From Albugo candida (lineage: Eukaryota > Oomycota > Peronosporomycetes > Albuginales), in NCBI GenBank assembly GCA_040437565.1, contig JBDOQK010000041.1, positions 62,001 to 126,000 of the forward strand: a DNA stretch of 64,000 nt. The letters are read 5' to 3'. Shown piece after piece: positions 45,414-57,483 of this stretch. The notes beneath the pieces were generated by a model that searched no databases, was not told the origin of the DNA, and saw only the letters and a list, made by a program, of their open reading frames with translations. A program made the position numbers and the translations under genes. How positions within the stretch are numbered: the stretch's first letter is position 1; each line of letters opens with the position of its first letter.

Positions 45414-45975
45414 TAAAATGGCTGTGCAGACGCATTGTACCGACGACGTGCTCTTTTCTGATTATTATAAATATGAAATATGAGTCCATCGAATGATTCT
45501 TTTGTCGCAGAAAAACTTGGGTCACTGGGTACGATCCGCAACGCAAGAAATACGATTTTGGGTGTCATAAATGTCTCGTGTCTCACGAATTTGGGATTTT
45601 GAGAACTGAAGGCTGCATCAAAATACCCCGTGAACATTGATTGGAAACGAGAAGACGACATTTACTTCGGACGGATGCATGTGGGTTATCCGATCGATAC
45701 GAATATGACAAATCTTACGAAGCGACCACTTATCACTTATCATCGACATTTTTTCAAGGAAGTATTGTAACCAGTCAACTACGCTCCGGCAACGTCAATG
45801 TAGAAGTAGATTAGAGGTAGAGAAATGCAAGACTCTGGAACGAAAGATAGCGTCTCCTTTCGACTGACGTTGATAGCATCGGCAAAGCGGTGCAAATGAC
45901 AACCTGTATAACATGGTAATCGCCATACATGCATAACCTTTACAATAACATACCTCGAAACCACTGTCCACACAC
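45414..45975. other. Intergenic region between cornichon and the first PPR gene
   Basis: An open frame at 45413-45661 (-) of 82 codons shows no family features. Nothing else recognised. Confidence 0.4.
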
Positions 45976-47991
45976 ATGAGACACCGACTGCATTGGATAC
46001 CATGGCGTCTTGTTTCTCGCGTTGCACGACAAAATCCTCGCACTGAACAAATACTCAATCAACCCACTAAACTCTTCATGCGTACTTCCACCTATTCCAC
46101 CCAATTGCACGCTCAAAAAAACTCTAAAACACTCAATCTGACAACATTTGACCGCAATACACTGCTTCACATTTTGTACGTATCCAAGAAAAATGGACAC
46201 TTTACAAATTCATCTCGCAACTATTTACTCACGTACCCACTCACAGAGTATAAATGGAACCATCACGACCTCGTCGCTATACTCGAGGGCTTGTTATCAC
46301 TGAGTCAGAACAATTTGAGCAGAGAATTCCTCCTCAATCAGCTCCAACGAGGACACATCGACTCGTCATACAGCACAATGGCTCTCTTTATGCGCAAACA
46401 CAATGCGGAATTAGCAATAGAACTCTTCAATTTCATGGCAGAGAAACCGAACAAAATGGATGCTGGCTTGTACACCGGAGTCATCCATTGCTGTGCATGC
46501 GGCGAGCTTAAACATATAAGGAGTGCCATCCGTCTTTTTGAGAGAATGGAAAGAGAAGGATTTGAGCCGAATTATCGAACGTATGGTGCGATATTGCTGG
46601 CGTATGCGCGTCTCAATCATTGGAATGAGATTCACTCGCTGCTGGAGCTTGTTCAGGTGGAAAAGAGCTCTCGAGAGCTCAATAAGACGATTTCATGTGC
46701 GATTGTGAATAGCTATCATAAAAGTATGTATATCGTTGCTTCAAAGTTGTTTATGATGATGATAGAAGGCGGAATGATGCCAAAAGATAATCATGTGTGG
46801 CATGCAGCTCTGAGTTCCAGTGGTCGAATGGCCGATACAAAGACACTGAATGCAGTCACACAAAGCATCTCATCTCAGAATCCGGTCGATAAAAGCTTAT
46901 TGTGTATTATCATATCGGCCTTTGGGTACACAGATACACCGGAGAAAGCGTTTGATATATTTGATCGAGAACGCGATCGGATCCATGAGCCTACTGTCGA
47001 AATTGCTAATTCACTGCTTACAACGTGTATGCGAAGTCAATCGTTGGACCGCATCACTCAAGTTACCGATTACATGGAGGAAAATCACATTGATTGGGAT
47101 CTTTGTACGCTAAATATCTTGCTTCGAATCTGTGCAATCAATGGCGATATCCGTCAAGCAGAAGAATACTGGCGAATTGCAGAGGAGAAATTCCACATTC
47201 GAGTCGATCGTCAGTCGTATGAGATTTTGGTTCAAGTGTATACGGAGGCTCAAGCGTACGATCGAGTGATCAAACTCTGGCAATGCGATCGCACATGTCG
47301 TCGTCGAGCGAAAAGCTCACTCATGTTCAACTGCCTTATGGATGCATGTAAAGAATGCAAAGACATTGACACCGCATCAAATCTTGTGGCTGAATTCCAG
47401 AATCGAGGACATGTGATTGCCAACTTTAGTCAAAATCGCATCATCTCACTCTTTTTGGCCTGCGATCAAGAAGCCCGAGCTCTTTCGTATTATCAAAAGC
47501 TTATGCTCCATGAAAAGAATCGAACTCCATACGCGCTTACAGCCCTCCTCAAACACTTTATAGCGCAAAAAGAGTACGAAAAAGTGATCGACTTGTATGA
47601 AGAATTTGCCGATACTTTGGAGACGAGAGATTATCATTTCTTCTCATTAGATGCGGTTTTTGTGTATGTAGCGAAAGCGGCTGCTTTGACCGGCGCACAT
47701 CAATTGGTTTTGGATGTGTATAAGCTTGCGGAACAAGCGGGGTCAAGTGTTGTCATTCGTGAGCGGCTTGGAATCGAGTTACTTGATTCGTGTCAAAAAG
47801 CGAATGATTGGAAGACTGCAGTGACAGTGTACGATCATTTACACCCAAAATTGAGTCAGGAGATGATGGAGAAGTTTTATAAAAGGGTGTTGCAGGTTGT
47901 TGCGTCCGCAGGCCAATATGAAGAAGCGCTGAATGTGAATGGAGGCGCGTGGTACCGCTCGCGGCAATTGGAGAACAGTATCGAGGAATAA
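45976..47991 (+). CDS. Pentatricopeptide-repeat protein 1, probably mitochondrial
   Basis: Intronless, 671 aa, ATG at 45976. The N-terminus MRHRLHWIP, followed by a basic stretch, is acidic-residue-poor like a mitochondrial targeting peptide. From about residue 90 onward, 35-residue helical repeats follow: YSTMALFMRKHNAELAIELF, YTGVIHCCACGELKHIRSA, YRTYGAILLAYARLNHWNE, SLLCIIISAFGYTDTPEKAF, LCTLNILLRICAINGDIRQA. These are P-class PPR motifs with no DYW, SMR or other C-terminal catalytic domain. Such proteins bind organellar RNA and act in its stability, processing or translation. The C-terminus (YEEALNVNGGAWYRSRQ) matches that of the next gene (FEQALNFNGGEWYRSS), so the two are tandem paralogs. 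Confidence 0.88.
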   Translation: MRHRLHWIPWRLVSRVARQNPRTEQILNQPTKLFMRTSTYSTQLHAQKNSKTLNLTTFDRNTLLHILYVSKKNGHFTNSSRNYLLTYPLTEYKWNHHDLVAILEGLLSLSQNNLSREFLLNQLQRGHIDSSYSTMALFMRKHNAELAIELFNFMAEKPNKMDAGLYTGVIHCCACGELKHIRSAIRLFERMEREGFEPNYRTYGAILLAYARLNHWNEIHSLLELVQVEKSSRELNKTISCAIVNSYHKSMYIVASKLFMMMIEGGMMPKDNHVWHAALSSSGRMADTKTLNAVTQSISSQNPVDKSLLCIIISAFGYTDTPEKAFDIFDRERDRIHEPTVEIANSLLTTCMRSQSLDRITQVTDYMEENHIDWDLCTLNILLRICAINGDIRQAEEYWRIAEEKFHIRVDRQSYEILVQVYTEAQAYDRVIKLWQCDRTCRRRAKSSLMFNCLMDACKECKDIDTASNLVAEFQNRGHVIANFSQNRIISLFLACDQEARALSYYQKLMLHEKNRTPYALTALLKHFIAQKEYEKVIDLYEEFADTLETRDYHFFSLDAVFVYVAKAAALTGAHQLVLDVYKLAEQAGSSVVIRERLGIELLDSCQKANDWKTAVTVYDHLHPKLSQEMMEKFYKRVLQVVASAGQYEEALNVNGGAWYRSRQLENSIEE

Positions 47992-48069
47992 ATACGCTTT
48001 GATTTGATAGACTGTTTAATTTGATATTTGTTGTTGTGTACTTTGTGTACTACCGAACACGAACGAGCA

Positions 48070-50187
48070 ATGTGGCAACGGATACGGACCACAGACTTTC
48101 GACTGTTTGGAAGAATATGGCGACAACGAGTGCAGTCTGACACGTGTATAGGAGCATTATGGTTACCAACATCACGCTCGATGTATCCTTGCGCTCGCAA
48201 TGTGCGTTATGTAGGAAATTTGATGAGCCAAACGCGGTCAAGCGTACAAATCAATTCGGAAGCATCGATTCAATTGTCCCCATCCGATCGCCAGGAATTA
48301 TTACAGCAATTACGAGCCGTTGAATCAGATAGAATCCCTCACCATNNNNNNNNNNNNNNNNNNNNNNNNNNNNNNNNNNNNNNNNNNNNNNNNNNNNNNN
48401 NNNNNNNNNNNNNNNNNNNNNNNNNNNNNNNNNNNNNNNNNNNNNGGACCATTCCAGATTTAGTATTAATTCTACAAGTACTATTACAATTGGAGAAACA
48501 CACGGTACTATCGCAAGTATTAAATGCATTGTATCCCGGCCCATGCGGAATCGATCCTTTCAATCAAATGCTAGCGATCAATTCGCGCCATGGCAATGTC
48601 AAAGTAGCCCTGAACCTCTACAGTATGATCGAGCATCTCCATATTGAGCCCACTATCGCCACATGTAATATAATCCTCCAAACGTGCGCTCGAGGCCCCA
48701 AAAATGACGTCCACCAAGCCATTGACATGTACCACCACATCCAACGACACCACCACATCGAACCGAACGAGCGAACGTATGCGAATCTCATTTTGGCACA
48801 CATTCGTCTCGATCAATGGCACGAGGTCCATTCCATCCTCAGCAAGCTGTCTTACGCACAGGAGAGAGATATCTATAAGGTGTACGCACTCGCAATCCAA
48901 AATTGCTATCAATTGTGGCAATACGAAGCAGCTTCTCGCTTGTTTTTATTCTCACTGGAAAACCTTAAGAAAATCCCATACAATTCACACGTACTTAACA
49001 CGGCTTTAGCCGCCACTGCCCGATCGCTAGATGCTGGAAAATTGGACGTATTGTATCGAATGCTGGAAAGTAACCAAGAGCCTGACATTTATACCTTCAA
49101 TACGCTCATTTCCGCATATGGAAATGCTGGAAGATTCGATGGCGTATGGGAGATTTTTTGTCGTATGCAAACCAAAATGGAACCTGATGTTGTCACTTTC
49201 AATGCTCTCCTCACTGCGTGCATTCGAAATCACAGAATGGATCGTATTCAAAGCGTACTGCTCACAATGGAAAGCAAAGAAATTGTATGGGATGTCGTCA
49301 CACTTAACATTCTTTTGGAAGCGTGTGCGATGACATGTGATGTTGCTCGAGCGGATGCTCTTTGGAAATCGGCTCAAGAAATCCCACACTTTCGCTTCCA
49401 AAGACGATCGATTGAAGCACTTGCTAAAGTGTACTCTCAAGCAGAAGCATACGATCGACTTTGTGATTTTTGGAAAATGGATATCGCGTCATGTCGTCGA
49501 CATGCAAGAAGCTCAAAAATGCTTAATTTTCTATCGCACGCGTGTTGTCGACGTGCGGATCCTCAGAAAGGGCTTGAAATCCTGCAGGAATTCCAAAAGC
49601 ATGGGCATCGAGTCTCCAGTGTCACTTACAACTACATCCTTGAGGCCTTTTTAGTCGCTGACGAAGCCGCTTCCGCGCTCAAGTTTTTGCATACAAATAT
49701 GGAGCAGGATAAAGTGCATTCCACGATATTGTCATACAGCTTACTGCTTCGGTATTTCACACGAAAGAAGCGATATGATCGTGTCTTGCATACATTCGAC
49801 CGCTTCTTATCCAAACGTCAAACAAAAAAGTATTCTCGTCTCGCGTTGTGGCAATTCCCAGTGGAATCGCTTTATATTCTTGCCGCACGAGCTGCATTCG
49901 CTGAGAAATCTCATGAGAATATCATCCGAATTTTCGAATTATCCGGCAAAGAAGACTTTAGCAAAATCGTACAGAGTGAGCTCGCAACACTTGTAATGGC
50001 TTCTTGTGATCAAATTGACGATTGGAAGACAGCTGTGAGTCTATACGATCACTTATTGGATGCATTAGACTCGACCGCGAATGTGAAGATGTATGACCAA
50101 GTCGTGAAGATCGTCGCAAGAGTGGGGGAATTCGAGCAAGCCCTGAATTTCAATGGAGGTGAATGGTATCGTTCTTCCCGCGAATAG
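48070..50187 (+). CDS. Pentatricopeptide-repeat protein 2, tandem paralog
   Basis: Starts 78 bp after the first PPR gene. The frame opens earlier at a TTG, but the first ATG is at 48070 (MWQRIRTTDFRLFGRIWR, an amphipathic basic presequence). About 705 codons including the 100-N gap at 48346-48445; the true length there is unknown but the frame is kept. P-class PPR motifs: FNQMLAINSRHGNVKVALNL, TCNIILQTCARGPKNDVHQA, RTYANLILAHIRLDQWHE, YTFNTLISAYGNAGRFDGV, VTFNALLTACIRNHRMDRI. The overall repeat layout, the CRRHARSSKMLN and CRRRAKSSLMFN blocks and the NGG(A/E)WYRS end are shared with PPR 1. Role: organellar RNA binding, target unknown. The stop is 38 bp from the convergent CLP1 stop. Confidence 0.87.
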   Translation: MWQRIRTTDFRLFGRIWRQRVQSDTCIGALWLPTSRSMYPCARNVRYVGNLMSQTRSSVQINSEASIQLSPSDRQELLQQLRAVESDRIPHHXXXXXXXXXXXXXXXXXXXXXXXXXXXXXXXXXXTIPDLVLILQVLLQLEKHTVLSQVLNALYPGPCGIDPFNQMLAINSRHGNVKVALNLYSMIEHLHIEPTIATCNIILQTCARGPKNDVHQAIDMYHHIQRHHHIEPNERTYANLILAHIRLDQWHEVHSILSKLSYAQERDIYKVYALAIQNCYQLWQYEAASRLFLFSLENLKKIPYNSHVLNTALAATARSLDAGKLDVLYRMLESNQEPDIYTFNTLISAYGNAGRFDGVWEIFCRMQTKMEPDVVTFNALLTACIRNHRMDRIQSVLLTMESKEIVWDVVTLNILLEACAMTCDVARADALWKSAQEIPHFRFQRRSIEALAKVYSQAEAYDRLCDFWKMDIASCRRHARSSKMLNFLSHACCRRADPQKGLEILQEFQKHGHRVSSVTYNYILEAFLVADEAASALKFLHTNMEQDKVHSTILSYSLLLRYFTRKKRYDRVLHTFDRFLSKRQTKKYSRLALWQFPVESLYILAARAAFAEKSHENIIRIFELSGKEDFSKIVQSELATLVMASCDQIDDWKTAVSLYDHLLDALDSTANVKMYDQVVKIVARVGEFEQALNFNGGEWYRSSRE
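48346..48445. other. Assembly gap inside PPR 2
   Basis: 100 N with unrelated flanks; part of the coding sequence is missing. Confidence 0.9.
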
Positions 50188-50225
50188 CAATTGGATGTAT
50201 TGGTTACTTTCTACAAGACTGAAGA

Positions 50226-51695
50226 TCATTCCATCCATTTGATAGATCCAAGTAAAAGCTTCCGAGAGGGAAGCGGTCCAGGCGAAGGTACCAGCAGTAC
50301 CATTTTCTTCTCCTCCATGTGAATTTCTCGGCTACAAAGGGCTCGTATGAGAGTTTTTCATGATGAGTATCGTTACGTACATGCATACAAAACCAGCGGC
50401 TGGAGTGTCCAAAAGCATCGTATGATCACATTGACTCTCTTGTGCTTCAGGCTGTTGTGCAGGCTCATGACATACTGCGGCGATGGAGTTTAAGAGTTTG
50501 ATTGATTTTTCAATGGGAACAACTTGAAGACGCTGGAATTCCGCTTCTGTCTGCCCGACTGGGAGCATCACGTCAGAGACTTTGAATTCTACACTTTTGA
50601 AAATCAGAACTATGACTCATTCAAAGCGAGAAATATGACAAGTGCCTTGGATCGCAAACAAGTCCAAATCATCGAAGGAATAGTGATTGACACACGGCGC
50701 CAATTGTGTGATTGCATTAAAGAGACAAATCCGACCGTAGAAATACTCTCGGATTTCATTCATCCGTTTTGCAGCACGCTGTTTGACATTGAATGGAACC
50801 ACTCCACCGGATCGAACGAGCTTAATGATAGAAATGGAAGACGATGCGATTTCCTGAGACGACTGAAGTCGACTGAATAGTCGATCTTGGCCAATGACAA
50901 CGATGACATCGACTTGGAACACTTCGATTGCGAGCAGGAGGAGGTCGTACCCTGGTCCATCGATCCAATTACTTGTGTCGATAATGAGGCCGCTAGCATC
51001 GGCTTTGGAGTCATTTGCTAAGCGCTGCTTCACTGCAGCTGCAAGCTGGTTCACATGATGACGGTACAGCTCTGGATTGTCGGCGATCAGAGCATGAGCA
51101 TGCCAATAGCTCAAACAGCTGGTTAGGATGAATGATTCCTACGAATTAAGAGGCTTTCATGATAGATCCGAATATAAACTCAATTTATGTGCAATACTTC
51201 GACTGAGAGACAATTAATGTCCAATGGAGTTGCAGCGATGGTACCGGGAATGCTTAACCATCCTTGACTGGGATCTAAATCCACTAAAGTAGGATTCTCA
51301 TCGAGTCGTAAGGCGTAATTGATCAGGATCTGTGTTAATGTGGATTTCCCGCTATCGGCGGGCCCTGTGACGAGCACGCGAGGTCCGTGGGCGTCGGGGG
51401 TCACCCTGGCAAGCTCTCTTCGCTTCTGTAGCTGCGCATGGAGATTGATATAGCTGTTCATCGGCGTTTCGTCGGAGGTATACGCAACATCGGCCACGCC
51501 TTGTGTTTCTAGTGTACACCCGTACCAAGTATACACCGCTACTTTCTGATCTTGAAATGTATACTCATTGTCGATGGCTAATTCTACACCGAAAATCTCT
51601 GCGGAACCGCTTTTTAGTTTAAGCGTAAGCTTTTCATTCGACGCGACTTCGAAACGATATTCACATTCGCGTGCTATTTCGACGATCGATGTCAT
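50226..51695 (-). CDS. CLP1: CLP1 polynucleotide kinase, mRNA 3'-end and tRNA processing
   Basis: Four exons: 51695-51198, 51138-50640, 50579-50381, 50331-50226. They give 433 aa; human CLP1 is 425. The N-terminal beta domain (YRFEVASNEKLTLKLKSG, AEIFGVELA, VAVYTWYGCTLE) leads to the kinase core with P-loop GPADSGKST (family: GPTDVGKST), LVDLDPSQGWLSIPGTIAA, DTSNWIDGPGYDLLL, VDVIVVIGQDRL and IREYFYG. The C-terminal domain holds MLPVG, AAGFVC and SPGPLPSRKLLLGSIKWME. CLP1 belongs to cleavage factor II for polyadenylation and, in animals, the tRNA splicing endonuclease; it phosphorylates 5'-OH RNA. Its ATG overlaps that of snurportin on the opposite strand. Confidence 0.93.
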
Positions 51696-53228
51696 TGCCA
51701 GCGGAACAAGTGGGTGGGTTTGCTTTTAATGAACCCGGGTTGAGCCCAGTTTTTATGACTCGAGAATGCATAAAAAGCTGCCGGTGGTGGCAAAATGCAG
51801 CCGTTCGACGTCGTGAGGCGCTACAAAAGCAGCGCCAGGTGCAGCGTGAGCTCACAAACCACGCGCGACGACTTGCTTTGGGATTTGGTGAAGACGAAGA
51901 TGGTGAAAGTATGCAAATTGATATGACGCGGGATTTAAAAATCAAGAGGAAGAAAAAAACAAGAGAAGAACGTGTACGAGCTAGAAAAGAGTATTATTCC
52001 AGACAATTTATGATTCCGGAATGGATGATCGAGATCCCTACTGATCTTGATGGAAAAGGAAGCACGACCGGGGAAGGATGGTACGTTTTGCCACGACCAG
52101 AGGGTAAACGCTGTCTTGTGATCGCCAACAAGTACGACCAAAATATAGTGATATTGAAATCTATAATTTGACTTTATATTATAGTGGCGTTACTGTTGCA
52201 CGTAAAACAAACGGTAGTACATTGCAAAAATTTCCATCGGGGCTACCGAATGGATCAAAAAAAACTTCCAGTCATTCCGAAGGCTATTGCATTTTGGACT
52301 GTATTTATCAGAGTAATGCTGACGATCAAGGCGTATTTTATGTGCTCGATGTTATGTGCTGGAAGGTCACATTCGTATTTTATTTCAACCGTTGCCCAAA
52401 GTGTAACACTGAAACTCTAGGGATATCTGTTGTACAATTGCACTACAGAGTTTCGCCTTTATTGGCTGCGAGAAAAACTGACCGAAGGAAATGCTGCGAT
52501 CCGAACACCTGCGAATCCGTACCCGTTTTTGGTACGAGTAGTCATTCTACTTTGTATTGCGAATTTAATGATTTCGCGTGCAAATTTAGCCGATACCGTG
52601 TTTTGAGTGCGATATCGGAGGACTCGAAAAGGCTTACAAAACCTCATTTCAGTACATCAAGTACATAGCAGTAGAGTACATACGACCACTTGATACTCAC
52701 CCGGTGTTTCGATAGAGATGGACTCCTCTTCATGATGAAAGCCGCACACTACGAATTGGGATTATCACCTTGTTCTACAGTATGGAAAGATACTCATACA
52801 AGTCGATTTCTAGTGTTTACAGAAAAACCGATCATCGTTTTGGCACTAAATAATCAACGACAGTGTGCGACTTTGGAGGGTATCGTTCTGTACACTATTG
52901 AGGATGCAGATGTTTTAGCACAATATGAGGTACACAACAGTAATGCGTACGGAGTTTCGTTGCTGACTCCGTTATCATCTAGTTGAGGGAAGGAGACCTG
53001 GTGCAATTCTCGTTCGAGCACAATGTATACACACCCGATCAATCTCCGTCTTTAAGTGGGATGCAATTTATGAGACGATGCTCTCCTCAGCGTGCTTTGC
53101 CAGATAGCTGGACAAAAGTGGTGTTTCAATACAACGCACGATTCGGAGGGGTCTCCATCGACGATATCGTCAAGACAATCACATCCTCTGGCAATATGAC
53201 AGACGAATCTCATGACATCAGTTCCTAA
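51689..53228 (+). CDS. SNUPN: Snurportin-1, m3G-cap snRNP import adaptor
   Basis: Six exons: 51689-52131, 52185-52365, 52421-52531, 52590-52651, 52716-52929, 52983-53228. They give 418 aa if translation begins at 51689; an in-frame ATG at 51755 is an alternative. An importin-beta-binding-like arginine stretch (RRREALQKQRQVQRELTNHARRLALG) leads to the cap-binding domain: PEWMIEIPTDL, EGWYVLPRPEGKRCLVIA, FPSGLPNGSKK, EGYCILDCIYQ, VFYVLDVMCWKG, TEFRLYWLREKL, DGLLFMMKAAHYELG. Human equivalents are GKRALIVA, YTILDCIY, YYVLDVMCWRG and DGLLFYHKQTHYS. Snurportin carries trimethyl-capped U snRNPs into the nucleus. The C-terminal 150 residues (CSPQRALPDSW) extend past the human core. It is convergent with the AGC kinase, 98 bp apart. 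Confidence 0.92.
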
Positions 53229-53326
53229 TCCTCTCACTCAGACAGGCGAACAAACTTTTGTGTGACAATTATGTAAATCAATTCTTTTACTAATTGGTCG
53301 CTTGATACACAACCAAATTTCACCGA

Positions 53327-54945
<1,619 letters not shown>

Positions 54946-55508
54946 ACTTTTTCAAGGAAGAATGTTTATCAGGGTATCATAGGATAGTGATCTTAAGTTA
55001 TTGTTATAGAAAGCGATATATGGACGGATGATTTACCGGCCGGCCGACCTGAGATGCACAGTGAAACTATATAGAAGGCAAGACGACCATCCAGGCAGCC
55101 GTTTCAAGGCGATTGAATGTGGTGGGAAGGTCGTAAGAAAGTCAGTGGGTAGAGGCAGTCCCCATTCCTGGCAAGTGTGATATTCTTGCATGTTCTTTCA
55201 CGGACCAACTCGACATGTAATAGGTTGATATTCGGCTTATTCGATTCCTTCGCTTTTTAATAATCTCGCATGCTCAGATCCGTAGAACGACCAACTTAAG
55301 ACGAGACGAATAGATCATCTTGCAAATCAAACATATAATCGTTCTAGTGATTGCAAGTATTTGGAACCGTGTATTGTCGGTTTCGTACATCATTCCATAC
55401 GGTGTGAGGATATAAAGTCACAGAGGCACTTGATTCCATAGCTCCACAGCACTTCGAATAGCTCACTTACAATTAATCAGAAATTAGAAGAACACGATAC
55501 TGAATCCT
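54946..55508. other. Shared upstream region of AGC kinase and bZIP gene
   Basis: 563 bp between divergent starts, the longest promoter region in this gene-dense part. A GGCCGGCCGACC run lies near 55038. No specific regulatory site that I can defend. Confidence 0.5.
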
Positions 55509-57282
55509 ATGATCGATTCTCCCAATCTTAATATTGACAGAAAACTTATGAGCTCAAGCGTTTTGAAGACGAAGGCCGCAATTACACAAATTACCGATTT
55601 AGAGCCAACCACAAGGGAATCTAATAAGAATCGCGCGATCAGTCACAACCCGACTCAAATGGATACAACATCCGATTTCACAAATCTCGATGCTGTTCAG
55701 GGCAACTATCTGCATCGAGAAATGTTTACCTCTTGGCTTTTATACAATACTAAAAACGGAAGTACGACACAACCAAATCCTCCAGTCACTCCCGAATCGA
55801 GTTTTCACAGTGAACATCCTACTAGTATTTCTGTCACCTCAAACTCTTCTTCTTCTTCATGTCCCTCAACGCTCACCACATTGACGAAAACAAAACTGCA
55901 CTCTCATACTGACGCATTTGATATAAACGAACTTACCAACTTTACAGCGACTCTGGAGGACGATCCTTTTCACCTCTTAGAAAATCACGAACAACAGGCA
56001 ATTTCCCTAGCACTCGGTCTGGATACCGATATCTCCATAAGTGACTCCTCACAATCCGTCCACACGACCATCTCGGAAACGTCTTCAACATCATCTGCTT
56101 CACAGAATCCTGCCACTGGTTCTGAACTCAAACTCGCATCCGAACATACCGATAATACCACTCAAGCTCTAGTATCCTCGATATCCGTTGAGGCTTCAAT
56201 AGCTACAGCAACATCCTCAATATTTCCGGGTCCCTCGTTCACTTCATCCGAGGGAATACCATCGGAATCCACAGAGTCCAATAGTAATCGTAGCGATAAA
56301 CAGTTCAAAACGTCTCGAAAGAAAGGAAAACGAAGAATTAGCAGTAAACCGAATGAAGATGAGTTGGAAACGACGTCAAGTGATTCGCCTAAAACAAAAA
56401 AACGGAGGAAAAGTACAGAAGCGATCGATTTACATCACGGCTTATCGTCGACTCAGTCAGGCTTATTGCGTCACTTGGAAAGCGCGAATTCGGCTCTGAT
56501 GCGCAATGAAGCGACTATGAACGAAAAATGCGGAAAAACAGATAGCGATGGCGCAGATCCGATAGTACAAAATCTTATTCGCAAGCAAAAACTGGAACGC
56601 AACCGAGAATCAGCTCGCGAGTGTCGACGACGCAAACGAGAGCATATTCTTGGCGTCGAAAAACGTTGTCGACAATTAGAACGAGAAAATATGGAATTAC
56701 GAAGTCAATTGCATGCTGGAAAAGAAGCAATGAAACAGGAAGAACGCGAAAAGAATCGCGTCTGTGAAGAACTAGAGAAAATGATACAACGTGGCGCATC
56801 CGAGAAGGAGCTTGCCGAGAAAATCGATAATTTCAAGGAACAGTACTCCGACTACGGTCATGGACGTCGTTCGGCTTTACGATATCACTTGCATCAAATT
56901 GAGCGCTTATTGTTACCGACTCAAGTCACAAAGATGTGCATTTGGGCACTTCGTCAAGATGATTCTTTCTGGCAGGACGAAGAAGACGAAACTAGTTTAC
57001 CAGTTATTCTCGCCAAAGAGCTCGGACTCACTGATGATCAGAAGAATAGAATACAGCAGCAGAGGTACGAATATCACGTTTTAAGTATACGCGCTTAAAT
57101 GACATTTATGATACGGATACAGAGGATCGATCTCTACAATCTGTGAGAATCTCAAACGCGCGTTGGCATTGCTGGAAGATTTGAAAAAGCAAATTGAGAC
57201 GAAAAACTCGACTTTGGATCACGAAATGGATAATTTACAGAATATTCTCACTCCTACACAACGCGCAAAGGTATCGAAATGA
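55509..57282 (+). CDS. bZIP transcription factor
   Basis: Two exons, 55509-57064 and 57123-57282, give 571 aa. The long N-terminus is serine/threonine-rich and low-complexity, suiting an activation region. A basic block (KFKTSRKKGKRRISSK and PKTKKRRKS without other domain) may be a nuclear signal. The bZIP is at about residues 355-415: KLERNRESARECRRRKREH, with the canonical asparagine and arginine of the N-x7-R contact, then a leucine zipper (VEKRCRQLERENMELRSQL). Many oomycete bZIPs replace that asparagine; this one keeps it. The C-terminal part holds a conserved helical block (LHQIERLLLPTQVTKMCIWAL; ELGLTDDQKNRI) and a second coil (LKRALALLEDLKKQIETK). It binds DNA as a dimer; targets unknown. 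Confidence 0.9.
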
Positions 57283-57483
57283 TTCATTGGATGACATTGT
57301 TTTCTGACTCGCTGCTTGATAGTTTATTGTATGGGTTACAAACAACCCAGCGTGTATGCATTTGCTAAATAAGCTCTGGCGAACTGTGCTGTAGCAACCA
57401 GCGAATGATTTTATTGACGAACAATATGATGACGTCTTTGTGGAGTTTCCCCACCTTCTATTCTCAATTTCCATCGCATCTGA

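Noticed and set aside
48028-48069. Upstream extension of PPR 2
   Set aside because: It begins at TTG; the first ATG at 48070 gives a good targeting peptide.
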